From: Candolleomyces eurysporus
Taxonomy: Eukaryota; Basidiomycota; Agaricomycetes; Agaricales; Psathyrellaceae
Reading direction: 5' to 3'
Length of the DNA: 56,192 bases
Assembly (NCBI GenBank): GCA_027579435.1
Contig: JANBPK010001080.1
Coordinates: forward strand, 1 to 56,192
Positions 11,690 to 22,239 of the stretch are shown in pieces. Both the position numbers and the translations under genes were made by a program. The stretch's first letter is position 1, and every line of letters starts with the position of its first letter. The notes under the pieces were generated by a model. That model did not search any database. It had not been told where the DNA came from and saw only the letters and a list, made by a program, of their open reading frames with translations.

Positions 11690-12573
11690 CCAAAATGCTT
11701 TTCGTTATCCCTGGAAATACCAACGGGACACTCGGGATAATGATTCTCGGTCGAGTTCGAGTGGGAATAGCGTCGCCATTGTCAACTTTTGTCTGAGTTG
11801 TTGGATGTGTATCTTTTTCTTTCTTTCATTGTTTATACATTACCATACATTCTATCCTTTATTCGATGCTCTCATCGACGTGTCTCCTTTCCTTCATCTC
11901 AGTTTGGACTCTTATATCATGACATGGACTTGTTTGTGTCGGTCAGCCTGATCACTCGTATATATATTAGACGTATCTCAGATCGACGCCCCTCAGATTC
12001 TTCTTCATAATCTGAGGGTACGTTACTCCCTTTTCATCTCGCTTATACCGATAGCTAACCTACAGTAGTTATTCATTCGTCTACTAGCCATCTTCCATCG
12101 CTGTCGACCGACTTTCGACATGAGTCTCTCCTATGATTCCTAGCCATGGGCAATAACTCGGAGTTGGCAGAATAGGAGTGGAAACCAGGCGCCCCATATT
12201 GAGACCTTGTGTTATTACTCTCTGTTTACCTCAAAATCCCTGCAGACCCTCGCATCGATTGACTAGAAGCAGAACTGGCCCGTCCTTCTAACTGTCTCTA
12301 AGAAATTGTACTGATTCCAATTCGTTCAAGCTGTTGGTATGTGAGTATTGTCAGCATCGAGCCAGGCGCTCGATAGCGGCTTCGCCCCCGCTCTCTTAGT
12401 ATCTTATCACTCTGTTTCTCTCTACTTTCTCCTGCAATGGGCTTCGAAGACGCCGGTTCTGGTTACTGGCAGCCGCCGTCCTGCCTGATGAATCTGCCAC
12501 TGAAAAATTTGACGCTGACATGATTCACTTTAAGGAAGCAATCGAGCAAACATGAAGGTACTATTTCTGCTAT
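11690..12573. other. Intergenic region with no recognised feature
   Basis: The region is pyrimidine-rich near 11790-11900. I see no coding signature, repeat of the array or RNA gene. It contains the 3' flank of the cellulase gene. Confidence 0.5.
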
Positions 12574-13794
12574 CTACGGCCCTTGTGTGACGTCGAACAT
12601 CCTTCCCAATGTCCGAGGAAATGAACTATTCCTCCACCCGCTCCAGTCACTATTAAGCAGCCCAAACGTTTCGTCAAAGTTGACCCTCCCTTCTCGAACA
12701 TAGTATGATCCCTGCAACGCCCAATACGCCCACTCCGCATCGTTATTCTCCATATACTGCACCAGGCACGAGACATAGGCGTTCTCAGCCGCAGTCGGGT
12801 TATTCTGAGCCCACCCATACTCGCTCAAGATCAGGGGTCCCGTATACGTCTTGTTCTGAACGAGGAGGTACCCAGCCCTATCACCCATCATCTTCTGGTG
12901 ACTCGCACAGGTATTACCTATCCCGCTCCACTGGTAGTTGTGGAACTCCCACACAAGTTTGTCCCCAAACACATTTCGATCGAGCATCTTGTTGTAAATG
13001 AAGCTCAGATCGAGAGCGTAGCTCACGCCACCGACGACAACGAGGAGGTTCGAGTTTCCTTCTCTGACTGCTCTAGCCCCCTGCGTGACGAAGTTGTACC
13101 AATCCGCGTGACCATTCCCATCCTGGCTTCCTACCGCACGAAGCTCATTCCGCAGAGATATGCCGACGACGTTAGGGTGGGACTGGGCGAAGGAAGCCAT
13201 GCTTCGGAGGCCGGAGAGCCAGTTGTTGGTGTCGAAAAACCGACTGTTACCCGCATTATATCCAGAGGCGGACGCCCACCACCCGTTTCCGTCACTTGTA
13301 CCGCAGCACCAGGAGGCACGACTGACGTGGTTATCGAGGATGACCATCACGTTGCGAGCTTCCAACTCTTGGATTACACGAGCGAATGTACCTCGAGTCG
13401 TTGCGGAGGAGAGCCAAGAGTTCTTCGAGACTGCTTGGGTGTAGAGATTTTGCATGGATGAAGTGCTGACACCGGCGGCGGACGCAGCGGCAGTGAAAGA
13501 ATCGGATACTCGTTGATTGGGGTTGAGAGCCATGTCGATGGAGAAGGTGAGCCGAACGCAATTGAACCGATTCGTGGAAAGCCATTGGGCAATGTTGGCA
13601 ACGGGCTGGTGTTGTAAGCCTTCTGGAATACTGGCTTCTTGGTGACCTGCCCAGTTAGCGCAACGGAGCTTCACTCGCTGTCCGGTGGAGGCGTCCAGAA
13701 TCCATCGCCCAGAAGAGCGAAGGACGATGGCGTTGGCAGCGTGAATGAGCAGAAGGAAGATGAGATGGGAGAGCATCATTGCCTCCAGCAGCAT
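12574..13794 (-). CDS. Secreted glycoside hydrolase family 5 (cellulase-type)
   Basis: Intronless gene of 406 codons from the chosen ATG at 13794; ATGs at 13779 and 13776 are also possible. The frame stays open to an ATG at 14007, but that extension lies in repeated DNA and lacks a signal peptide, so I reject it. The N-terminus MMLSHLIFLLLIHAANA is a good secretion signal. The mature protein begins IVLRSSGRWILD and then RVKLRCANWAGH. The GH5 acid/base is the Glu of GISLRNELRA (about residue 217). The nucleophile is the Glu of LILSEYGWA (about residue 325). WCCGTSDGNGWW in the middle is shared by a group of fungal GH5 enzymes. VWEFHNYQW and AYWALQGSYY line the usual active-site positions. No cellulose-binding module is present. 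The likely substrate is a beta-glucan; the subfamily and exact activity are not determinable here. It appears intact. Confidence 0.85.
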   Translation of the reverse strand: MLLEAMMLSHLIFLLLIHAANAIVLRSSGRWILDASTGQRVKLRCANWAGHQEASIPEGLQHQPVANIAQWLSTNRFNCVRLTFSIDMALNPNQRVSDSFTAAASAAGVSTSSMQNLYTQAVSKNSWLSSATTRGTFARVIQELEARNVMVILDNHVSRASWCCGTSDGNGWWASASGYNAGNSRFFDTNNWLSGLRSMASFAQSHPNVVGISLRNELRAVGSQDGNGHADWYNFVTQGARAVREGNSNLLVVVGGVSYALDLSFIYNKMLDRNVFGDKLVWEFHNYQWSGIGNTCASHQKMMGDRAGYLLVQNKTYTGPLILSEYGWAQNNPTAAENAYVSCLVQYMENNDAEWAYWALQGSYYVREGRVNFDETFGLLNSDWSGWRNSSFPRTLGRMFDVTQGP

Positions 13795-14009
13795 CTGAGA
13801 GAGCAAGAGTGGGTCGGGGGAAGAGAAGAGGGGCTCATTTGAAGAGTCTGGGGAGCGACCGAAAAACATGCGACCGGGTGAGCGAAGCATGTGTCGGAAG
13901 CAAATCCAACCAACGTGCTCACTGGTCAAGGGACCTATAAGAGCGGGATATATCCGATAGAGCAGTGACCACACCACCACGCCCCGCGCTCCCTCGCGAC
14001 GCGTCATGC

Positions 14010-14464
14010 ACCGCTGATCGTTACTGGAGATTAGGGAAGGTAGGAGCTGTTCATGGCTGAGGCGAACGACTGTGAAGCGTGTCTATTGTGATTTTCAAAC
14101 GGGTGAATTAAAGTGCAATTTACCCCCGGTGTGTGCCTTCCCCACTGAAGAACCACTCAAAGCGGCGCCTTCTTCTACCCTCCCTTGTTCCCGCCAAGAT
14201 ATGGCGTCCTGCCTAGCACAAAACGCGATTTGGAGTACCTACCTACCTACCCTGTCATCTCACGTTCTCGCCACTATACACCATCCTCCCCATCACAAAA
14301 CCTGACATTCTAAGACTGAGTGAGTGCCCCGTTGGTGCTTGTGCAGTTGATCGTCCGTGGAGGGTTGAAGCAGGATGGCAACAGGAAGAAACGAAAATGC
14401 TAAGCGTTCGGAACAGCGCAGTTTGTAACTCCGACTTAAATCTGAACGCATTCAACAGCTCGGA
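14010..14464 (+). repeat. Long-leader segment, paired with 41930-42440
   Basis: Matches 41930-42440 over most of its length. Shared landmarks are the ctccctcgc.a.g.gtcatg block, gatcgttactggagat, the ccaagatatggc block and the tgtaactccgactt block. The first part (around gcgacgcgtcatgc) also recurs at 20095 and 28950, upstream of Galpha relics. It abuts the cellulase 5' flank and marks the left edge of the plus-strand array. Confidence 0.65.
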
Positions 14465-14578
14465 AGACTTATACACTCTCAAGCATCCTTTGCTGATCTT
14501 ACCATCTCAGTATATGAGGTGCACCTCATATACTGAGATGGTAAGATCAGCAAAGGATGCTTGAGAGTGTATAAGTCT
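14465..14578. repeat. Perfect 114-bp palindrome (57-bp arms, no spacer)
   Basis: The left arm 14465-14521 is the exact reverse complement of the right arm 14522-14578, centred on gaggtgcacctc. The next bases outward (14464 and 14579) do not pair. It is absent from the matching position of the sister segment near 42450. It is either a real foldback or insertion able to form a cruciform, or a fold-back artefact of cloning or assembly. Confidence 0.95.
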
Positions 14579-14629
14579 CGCCCATACCTTTAGCACAAAC
14601 TAGGATTAGACCCTGACTCAATTTCGATG

Positions 14630-15560
14630 AGGGTGAGCAGACCCACGCTGAAACGGCCGCTAGTCGTGCGCCGTCTTTAACCTTATCTCGAATACCAATG
14701 CTTGTGATCAACACGTATAGGCTTTGAGATATATCAGCTAGGCATGCAATCATATATAAAGCTTGCACCAGGAATACTTTGTGGGGGAATTCTGATAGCT
14801 CTATGCAGAGCGAGTGACGGAATAACGCAGGGAATACAGTTCTCTGAGCTCAGATTTTCACCGGCTCTCTTACCCCAGAACGCACTCCCCCATACTTCTC
14901 TTGGTCGGCGCTCACACACTCGGTGCAACCTCGTCGACGCCCCTGATTGACGTTTACTATGGTGTATCGTGATACGGGGCGCACAAACGCCTCTGCTCGA
15001 GCGGTGGACGCAAATTCATAACGTAGTATTTTTGTGAGTAGATAGGATCCTGACCTGTGGGGCTTGGACGCGGGGCAGCAGTGGCGTTCACTATCATTGG
15101 TTCCTCAACATGGAATCTGCTAGTATCGATTGGGAAAGGTATAGCTTTGAGTTTCTTCCTTCATGAGGCTCTTCCCGAGAAGAACGAGCTGGGCGTGGTG
15201 ATGGCTTGACCTGGTCGTGATTACTTGTGGCTGGAAGACGACTTTTCTTCTGACAGCGCTTGAAGAAAGGTCCAGGCATCGCATTATCGCACAGCTCATG
15301 AGGAAGGTGAGCTCAAATCGTCATTTCATGTCTATCTTGGAAGATTTTGAGCAAGATAAAAGAGATGCACTAGAGTACTTTCGGCCCGGGCGCTGTTGGT
15401 ACCTCATAGTGCTGCCAAAAGCGTTTTCGTACGGCATTTGGCCGTCGACTATCATTTGATTGTCTCCGAATCTGCTATAGAATTCACAAGAGGTGCTACG
15501 GACCGTTCCTCCTGCTCTGCTTCCAGGGCGATCACAATTAATGTCAGGAGAAACTCAATG
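14630..15560 (+). repeat. Leader repeat of unit A
   Basis: Long form of the leader, closely matched by 22240-23160 and 42550-43510. It runs from the atctcgaataccaatg block through 'cgcacaaacgcctctgctc', 'gcggtgga', a tag.taggatcctga block and 'cttcactatcat' to the TATA box of copy A. Open frames inside it are not conserved between copies, so it is probably non-coding 5' sequence. Confidence 0.7.
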
Positions 15561-15572
15561 AATTTCTACGCA

Positions 15573-15580
15573 TATATAAG
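15573..15580 (+). promoter_or_regulatory. TATA box of copy A
   Basis: TATATAAG, 64 bp upstream of the ATG. Copies A-K all have a TATA-like box 61-76 bp before the ATG. Most copies also share a tract like accagactcgggtcaaggc immediately before the ATG. Confidence 0.7.
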
Positions 15581-15636
15581 GAATTGAGAATCAGGTCGTA
15601 GATCAACCCATCCAGACTCGGGGTAAGGCAGCAGCA

Positions 15637-17375
15637 ATGAGCGACGATAATCCGGAATACAGGCTCACATTGGGGGCTCAAGCCGTCTACGCAAATTTTA
15701 CCATGTCCATGGTGGTAACTGGTGGGCCATTTTCTGTATTTTATGGATCGCCCGAAGTGATATGCCTTACGGTCACAACGATTCCAGGAATCCACCTTTT
15801 CATGGCGCTATATGGTCTCTTGGTTTTCCTGGAGACACCAGAGTCTCTTAGGAAGGGCCGAAAGAGATACATAGCAGTAAGCTTCGGAATAACAACTTTA
15901 TCCGCCTTCACCACGTCGCTTGATATGGCGGGCTACTTCCAAGTACTGTTCAAGTCCACCTCACCAGGTCATTGGGGAGAACTTATTATCACCTATTCAC
16001 AAGACTGGGAGCATTTGGTGAGCACCACGGGCAATGGGTTGATTATTCTAATTGGGGATGCCTTGCTGGTGAGGGCGATACCTTGATCCCTCACGGCCGT
16101 CTGGCAAGGCTTATGGATCGTTTGTGACAGGTGTATCGGTGTTATATAATTTGCGTGGAACATTGGTGGATGGCTATTCTGCCAATGATCACGTCCCTGT
16201 TCGGAATAGGTCCGTTTTGTGTGCACTTCAAAGTACGACCCATGCTGATCCAATCGTGCGGAATCCCAACTCATAGTCTTCTACTTCATGCCGATTTACA
16301 TAGACCCTTCGGACCTCAGCAATCTGAGGTATACTGTAGCGAACTGTATGGAGGCAACCGATCTCAGACCGTTACGCCCCCCCTCGGTGTCAGATTCGGC
16401 AACCAAGGGGGCGTTACGCGTTACAAAACGGAAATTAGGCAACCACTATTCGGTGAGGGGGGNTCGCCTCGAGGCTGTTTCGCTCAATCATGACAGCTAG
16501 TGCTCTTATCATTAGTAGAAGCTGTAGTAGAAATTTTTCAATTTTTTTCAAGTAGTAAAATACGTTCATTACTTATCATAGTTTTGAACCCTGATAGCGC
16601 TATTTTGGCACCAAAAATAATCGTATTTTCTCCCCATTTTTCGACCATTAAATTTTGGCAACCGACCCACCGTTACGCGTTACACCTGTCAAAATAGGCA
16701 ACCGTGAAGGCCACCGTTATGCGTTACGGTTGCCTCCATACAGTTCGCTACAGTAGAACCGCCTCCACCCTTCTGATTGTATCAACTAGCATTGTTGTTA
16801 CAAGTTTGATCACATTCCGCCTTCTTCGTGCACGCCAAACTCTGGGAAAGCTCTTGCCATCAGCGGATGCGCGACTCCATACCGGAGTAGTCGCCATTCT
16901 CATTGAATCTGCTGCACCGCTCACCGTCTTTGGCGTGGCCACAGCGATAGTCAACAGCTTATGGGCCTCTGAGACTGATAAATCCCTAGGAGTCCTTGTC
17001 TGTTCCTATATATTTGACGGCTTTTTCTACTCATTCTGTGTAAGTTGATCGCATTGAGTGCTCCCATCATTGCTAATATGTTGACTTTACTAATAGGCAC
17101 TGTCGCCACATATGATCATATTTCGTGTCACCACTGGCCGCTCCTTCACCAAATTCCCGTCAGTTAAAGACGGTGTTCTAACCAACCCCATTCAATTTAA
17201 TCACCAAACTGCCGAATCATCTTTCCTCCAGTCGACGTTGAATCGCGAGTTTGGCCTGAACACCGAACAAGGGCTGAATATCAGCATTGGAGGGCCCACC
17301 CGTACCCAACTGTCTATTATTCACATGGCACAGGAGAAGCAGAACGATGGCGGCGATGTTGAGAAGGCCGGGTAG
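15637..17375 (+). CDS. 7TM receptor-like paralog A, split by a MITE in exon 4
   Basis: Exons: 15637-15721, 15788-16068, 16131-16209, 16277-17039 (containing the MITE) and 17097-17375. Without the insertion the frame is intact: 355 codons, reading NLRYRTASTLL across the target site, which aligns with TRYSAASTLL of copy D. With the insertion retained, translation stops inside the element, about half way through the protein, before TM5. Splicing from a GT at 16329 to the AG at 16753 would restore the frame as NLSRTASTLL. Intron 1 has a weak donor (GTGGGC) and is 66 bp with no stop, so read-through of that intron is also possible. The C-terminal tail is complete (QEKQNDGGDVEKAG). Family features are described under copy H. 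Whether a functional product is made depends on splicing. Confidence 0.7.
16334..16753. mobile_element. MITE with 27-bp perfect terminal inverted repeats and TA target duplication
   Basis: The element is 420 bp. The left terminus 16334-16360 begins CTGTAGCGAACTGTATGGAG. The right terminus 16727-16753 is its exact reverse complement over 27 bp. It is flanked by TA at 16332-16333 and 16754-16755. Removing the element and one TA restores an open frame in the host exon. TA duplication and short TIRs suggest a Tc1/mariner-like family. The interior has several gttacgcgttac and ggcaacc motifs and no coding capacity. One n is at 16463. Confidence 0.9.
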
Positions 17376-17599
17376 AATCGATCCGGTGTGTTGGTCGTGA
17401 AGAAGCTGAATATGTCCTCTAGCCAGTTCAAGCCTTGCTTGTTGTCGTAGTCCGTAGTGTGTCCATTCGCGTGTTCTTTGTATTTATATCGGATTTCGCG
17501 TTTTATAGACGTGCCTCGACAATCAGACTCCATCCCTTCAATGGAGAGCCTCTAGCTATCCACTAGAACGCGCACCTCAGTCTGCGACAGAATGACGAG

Positions 17600-18555
17600 A
17601 ACTTTCGGATTCGGATCCGATTGATGGGTCGTCGTTTCAGTTTTTATCACATCGTCACCTACTGCGCATTTTCTCTCTCCTCTTCCTCTGCCTCCACATT
17701 TTCGGTTTTATCTCTCGCAAAGAATTATCATCAACGAGCCTCCACGTCTCCGCCAAACAGACCACCGTCTCTCTTGAACGCTGAAATAGCTGAGTTACCA
17801 CTTTGTGTTCTCAAGAGTAGGAACAAGAAAGGAATCCAGAGCATCTGACCTCGCCGCTATTCTCTGGGCTCATTCTTCCACTTACCCCGGAACTCACGCC
17901 TATATACTTCCCTTGATCGGCAATCACGCACTGGATGCGACCTCGCCTACAACCCTAATCGACTACAAAGGTGTATCACACGCGACCGGATGCACGAGCG
18001 CCCCTGCCCTAGCGGTGGATGTAGATCCCTAACGTCGTATATTTGTAAATAGAAAGGGTCCTAGTTCCTTCCCTGAACGAATCTTATCACAGGGGGAGCT
18101 CCAGTGAACTTCACTATCATCGGTTCCCAGACATGAACTCTATCGATCGCAAAAGGTATAGTTTTGATTACCTTCCGTCATTTATCTACTCCCGAGAAGG
18201 AGCTAGGCGCTTTGATGGCCTCATCCAATCATGATTTGTTCTCGCAGGAAGACAGCTTTCAATCTCACAGAGCCTGAAGGAAGATCCAGGCATCGCGTTC
18301 TCGCACAGCCCAGGACGAAAAGGAGCCCAAGTCGTCGTTTCATATCTATCTTGGAAGGTATGAGGCAAACTGGCAGAGATGGACTGGAGTACTTTCGACC
18401 TGGATGCTACTGATAGTATCCCATGGTGCTTAAAAGAAGCGTCTTCTACACGGCGTTGTCTCGGAATCTGACATCGAAGCCAGATGAGATGACGGGCCGT
18501 TTCTCCTGCTCTGCTTTCGGAGCGATCACAATCAGTGTCAGGGGAAGTGTGATGA
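17600..18555 (+). repeat. Leader repeat of unit B
   Basis: Includes the upstream block with tccgattgatggg (also near 24820) and the standard leader from about 17870 (gggctcattcttccactta) through 'ggtgtatcacacg', 'gcacgagcgcc', 'gtaaatagaaagggtcct' and 'cttcactatcatcggttcc'. No conserved open frame. Confidence 0.65.
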
Positions 18556-18563
18556 ATTGAATA

Positions 18564-18570
18564 TATATAA
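18564..18570 (+). promoter_or_regulatory. TATA box of copy B
   Basis: TATATAA, 66 bp before the ATG at 18630. Confidence 0.65.
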
Positions 18571-18629
18571 TTTGAAGTAAGAATGAGTAGTAGATCAACT
18601 CTTACCAGACTCGGGTCAGGACAGCAAAA

Positions 18630-19931
18630 ATGAGCGACCATATCCGCACAGTAGCGGCTCAATCCATTTACGCAAATTATAGCATCTCCATGGTGGCGAT
18701 TGGTATGTCAATTTCTGTGTATGTGAACTATGTAAATCAGTGCTCAGTATCCCAATAATTCCAGGTATCCATCTGTTCATGGCGCTATATGGTCTCTCAG
18801 TTTTCCTGGAGACGCCACAGCCTCTTAGGAAGGGCCGGAAAAGATACATAGCAGCCAGTTTTGTGATGACAACTTTATTTGCCCTCACCGCATCGCTCGA
18901 CATGGCTCACTACTTCCAAATATTGTTCAAATCCACCTCACCGACTCATTGGCAAGAACTAATGAGCCTGTATTTTGAAGAATGGGGGTATTTAGCTAGC
19001 GACGTGATCATTGGGTCCACTATTATGATTGGGGACGCACTGCTGGTGAGAGACGTACCCTGATTTTTTCCAGCCGTCTGCCAAAGCTCACTAGTTGTTT
19101 GTCACAGGTGTATCGCTGTTATATAGTTTGCGTGCAATATTGGTGGGTCGTAATCCTGCCGATGATGACGTCCCTGTCCGCTCTAGGTCTGTGTCGTGCC
19201 CGATTCAAAGTGCAATTTATGCTGATGAAATCTCCCGGAATCGCAACACATAGTTCTCTTTTTCATGTCGACTGGCGAAGAGACTCGACAGAATTCCAAA
19301 ATTAGATATTCAATCGCCTCCACCCTGCTAACTGTGTCAACCAACATAATTGTCACAATTTTCATCACAATCCGCCTTCTTCGCGCACGCCGAACCCTGG
19401 CAAAGCTCTTGCCATCAGCGGATGCGCGACTCTATACCGGAGTGATCGCCATTCTCATTGAATCAGCAGCTCCACTCACCATCTTCGGTATCGTCTCAGC
19501 GATAATGACCAAGTTTTGGGANCCCCCATATCGTCCATCCCCAGGATTCATTGTCTGCAGTCATTTGGTGGATGGCCTTTTCTTCTCATTCTGCGTGAGT
19601 TGGGTTGATCGAGTGCTTCTCGTCATTGCTAATTTGTTGAATTTCCCAAAAGACGCTATCACCACACATGATTATATTCCGCGTCACCACTGGCCGCTCC
19701 TTCACCAGATTTCCCTCAGTCAATGACGGTGTTGTGACCAACCCCATTCAATTTGTCAGCCGAACTGCTGAATCATCTTTCCTCCAATCGACGTTGAATC
19801 ATGAGTTCGGTCAAAACCGCGATCCTGATACTGAACAANGACTGAATTCCAGCATTGGTCAACCCAGTCGGATCCGGACATCCANTATCCACGTAACGCA
19901 GGAGAAGCAGAAGGACGGTGGAGATGTCTAG
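18630..19931 (+). CDS. 7TM receptor-like paralog B
   Basis: Exons 18630-18702, 18765-19045, 19108-19186, 19254-19594 and 19653-19931 give a clean 351-codon frame. Exon 1 is four codons shorter than in the other copies (MSDHIRTVAAQSIYANYSIS), but the Asn-Tyr-Ser sequon is kept. TM1 continues across intron 1 into IHLFMALYGLSVFLETP. Tail start TLSPHMIIFRVTTGRSFTRF. The tail ends early at GGDV, about four residues short of the family norm. Three n bases (19522, 19839, 19885) leave a few residues uncertain. Downstream comes the gcgacgcgtcatgc block that begins a Galpha relic. Confidence 0.8.
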
Positions 19932-20089
19932 AAGGCGGGGTAGAGATCAAATCAATATCAATCTGGTTTGTTGGCCGTGAAGTGTATTTCTATCTGCCTG
20001 TTCTTGTACTTATATTCGCGTGTTATATCAATGTAACCATCCGCACCTCACCATCAGGCCGTGATAAGATAGAGCAACCATCACTCCGC

Positions 20090-22080
20090 GTGCTCTCTCG
20101 CGACGCGTCATGCATCGCTGATCTTGACTGGAGATTAGGGAAGCTGGGAACCGTTTGAATCGGCTGCGTTTTCCTTCATCTTTTGTCTCCTTTTCCACCT
20201 GCTGCCCGCCCTCCGCGCACCCCACTATGCCTCATTTCGCCGTCCTCTTCCTTTCACACTTACTCGTTTACGCCTCTCGCCACACAAGCCCGAGCAGAAT
20301 AATCGGTGATCATGACATCAAGCAGGCAGCGGGCGACACCTTTCTCCAGAAATCACGGACGCCATCCACCAGCTCTGGAATCGCCCGATCGTACCCAAAT
20401 ATGGACGATCGTTCGAGCGACTTCTGTCTTATGAACTGCGGGATCGTGAGGTGACTTGTCTTTGTTTTTCTGCTCTTCCGTCGTCTGCTATCTTCTCTCT
20501 CTCTCTCTTTCTGGCTGGCAATCTCTTTTTTGCTTTTCCGAGCCATGAGTCGGTTTCCTCGCTGCTTCTATCATTCCACAGTTTCTTTTCTTTTCACTCT
20601 CTGCACTTTATGATCATGAAAATCCTGCTCGCATTCTTTCGCCCCTCCTTTTTCATTTTCCCTTCGTCCTCATATCTTGCACGCTGTTTCATTCAACCCT
20701 TCTTTCCTTGCTCTCCTTCTCCTTACCAAGCCTCCCTTCTTTACTCAGCAACTCTCCAGCTATCCGGCAAGTCGCCTATTCCCCGCCTTTCCCTCCTGCT
20801 CCCAATCATTTATGCACGCTCCTTTTCACTCCAAGACGGTGACTAACACATAGTGTTGTCATATTTAGGCCCTTCGGAGAGGTCATACTGATTGGAAGTC
20901 CGGATTATCTGGCTGCGACAGAGGTACCGAGAGCGCGAAAATGATTGATGGAGACTACGGAGACGAGTTCCAGGATGTGGTGGCGACCGTCAGTTTTTGT
21001 TTTATTCTTTATTTCTTTTCCATTGAATTTCATTCGGTATTTGTTGTTTACTCATTCGCTCCACCTCTCCATGCTTCTCTTCTTTCTCCCCGATTCCTCC
21101 CCCATTATTCGTTCGTATTTCAATGAACAAAGTCAAATTCTGCCTTCCTTTTCATTTCACTACATCCTCTGCCTGGATGACGAGTGCTCGAGCTGACAAA
21201 ACCCTCACTTGACTTCTCCCAGCCTCATTCCACTCCGACTTTGCACTTCCCCTAACCCCTAACTTGGACACTTATCCTCAACTTGCCACAATACACCATC
21301 TGCAATCATCCAATGAACCCGTCCCCTCCAACCCGCCTCAGCGAATTCCACCCAACTCGACCCTCAAAATGGAGGGCACATCTTTGACGTGGGCCGTCAA
21401 CGGTCGAAACGTGAGAAGTGGGTACACTGCTCTAAGAGTCGAGACTAGCGTGTCGAATTTCGTTTGGTTTTTTGATAGAAGTGGTTGGGAGTGAGTGATG
21501 TCTGTTTTGATGCCCCTCTGTTGCCGTCCTGTCTTTTTTGTGTGAAGTAGAGGTATTATCAGCTGCTTTGACATCTTCCAGCCTCCCATTCTCTTCTCCC
21601 ACCCAGTTTTCGTTCGTTCGTCCATTTTCGTTCATTTACGGTTTCGCTCGGAGTCCCATCCCATGCATTTCGGAGCTATAGCCATTTTATTCACCTATCT
21701 TCCGCTCCCTTTCGCATCCTCACCCATCTCTGTTAGCTCGCATCATTTAGTGTATTGGCTAAGCTGTCATTCCCTTCTTTTCTCAGAACTGAATGGCGGA
21801 ATCGCTCATCCACTTCGAGTCGGTGATCAACTCGAGGTGGCTCCTATGGACGTATGTTCTGAACAAGTTGCCTAAGGTGCGTGCCACGTTTCTATTTTCT
21901 TTACCATTGTCGATANTTTTTTGGTCTTCCGCTCCCTCCTACCTGATGGCTTCGAGCCCTGTTACTTTAGTTGGGATATGTGGTACTTACAACAGTAATC
22001 TATATCACGCCGGAGGAACGAGACGGTAGTGGGAACTTCGACAAGCAGACCGGCATCAAAAAGGCTCTGTAGTATATTTT
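20090..22080 (+). pseudogene. Galpha subunit relic 3
   Basis: Recognisable pieces: HLSPEITDAIHQLWNRP and GRSFERLLSYELRDRE at about 20337-20450 (helical domain); GSPDYLAATEVPRARK then a stop at 20875-20963; HIFDVGRQRSKREKWVHC at about 21377-21430, the G3 and switch II region (canonical FDVGGQ..ERKKW), with GGQ changed to GRQ; and NRMAESLIHFESVINSRW at about 21795-21840, which then leaves frame so that the NKxD box is not formed. The 3' end (22005-22060) resembles the 7TM tail (EERDGSGNFDKQ). There is no P-loop. Introns are CT-rich, with a CT microsatellite near 20495-20510. Several breaks make this a pseudogene, while the motifs make the family assignment firm. Confidence 0.7.
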
Positions 22081-22239
22081 GTGGAAGTTCATATATGGGA
22101 ATGAGGTGAGGTGGAGCATGCGTCCTCAGTGGGTGTTGTTTCGTCTTCGCAGCTGCCTTCTCCGCTCCATCCTCATGACTATCGAGTGATCTTCCATCCA
22201 TCCATGATCCTGAACTGACACGTCTGCTAGGATTTCCGG

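Noticed and set aside
12898..13461. 187-codon plus-strand open frame
   Set aside because: It is antisense to the GH5 gene, which has catalytic motifs and a signal peptide; the plus frame is a shadow.
13795..14007. N-terminal extension of the cellulase from ATG 14007
   Set aside because: The extension is encoded partly by array repeat DNA, lacks family similarity, and would bury the signal peptide.
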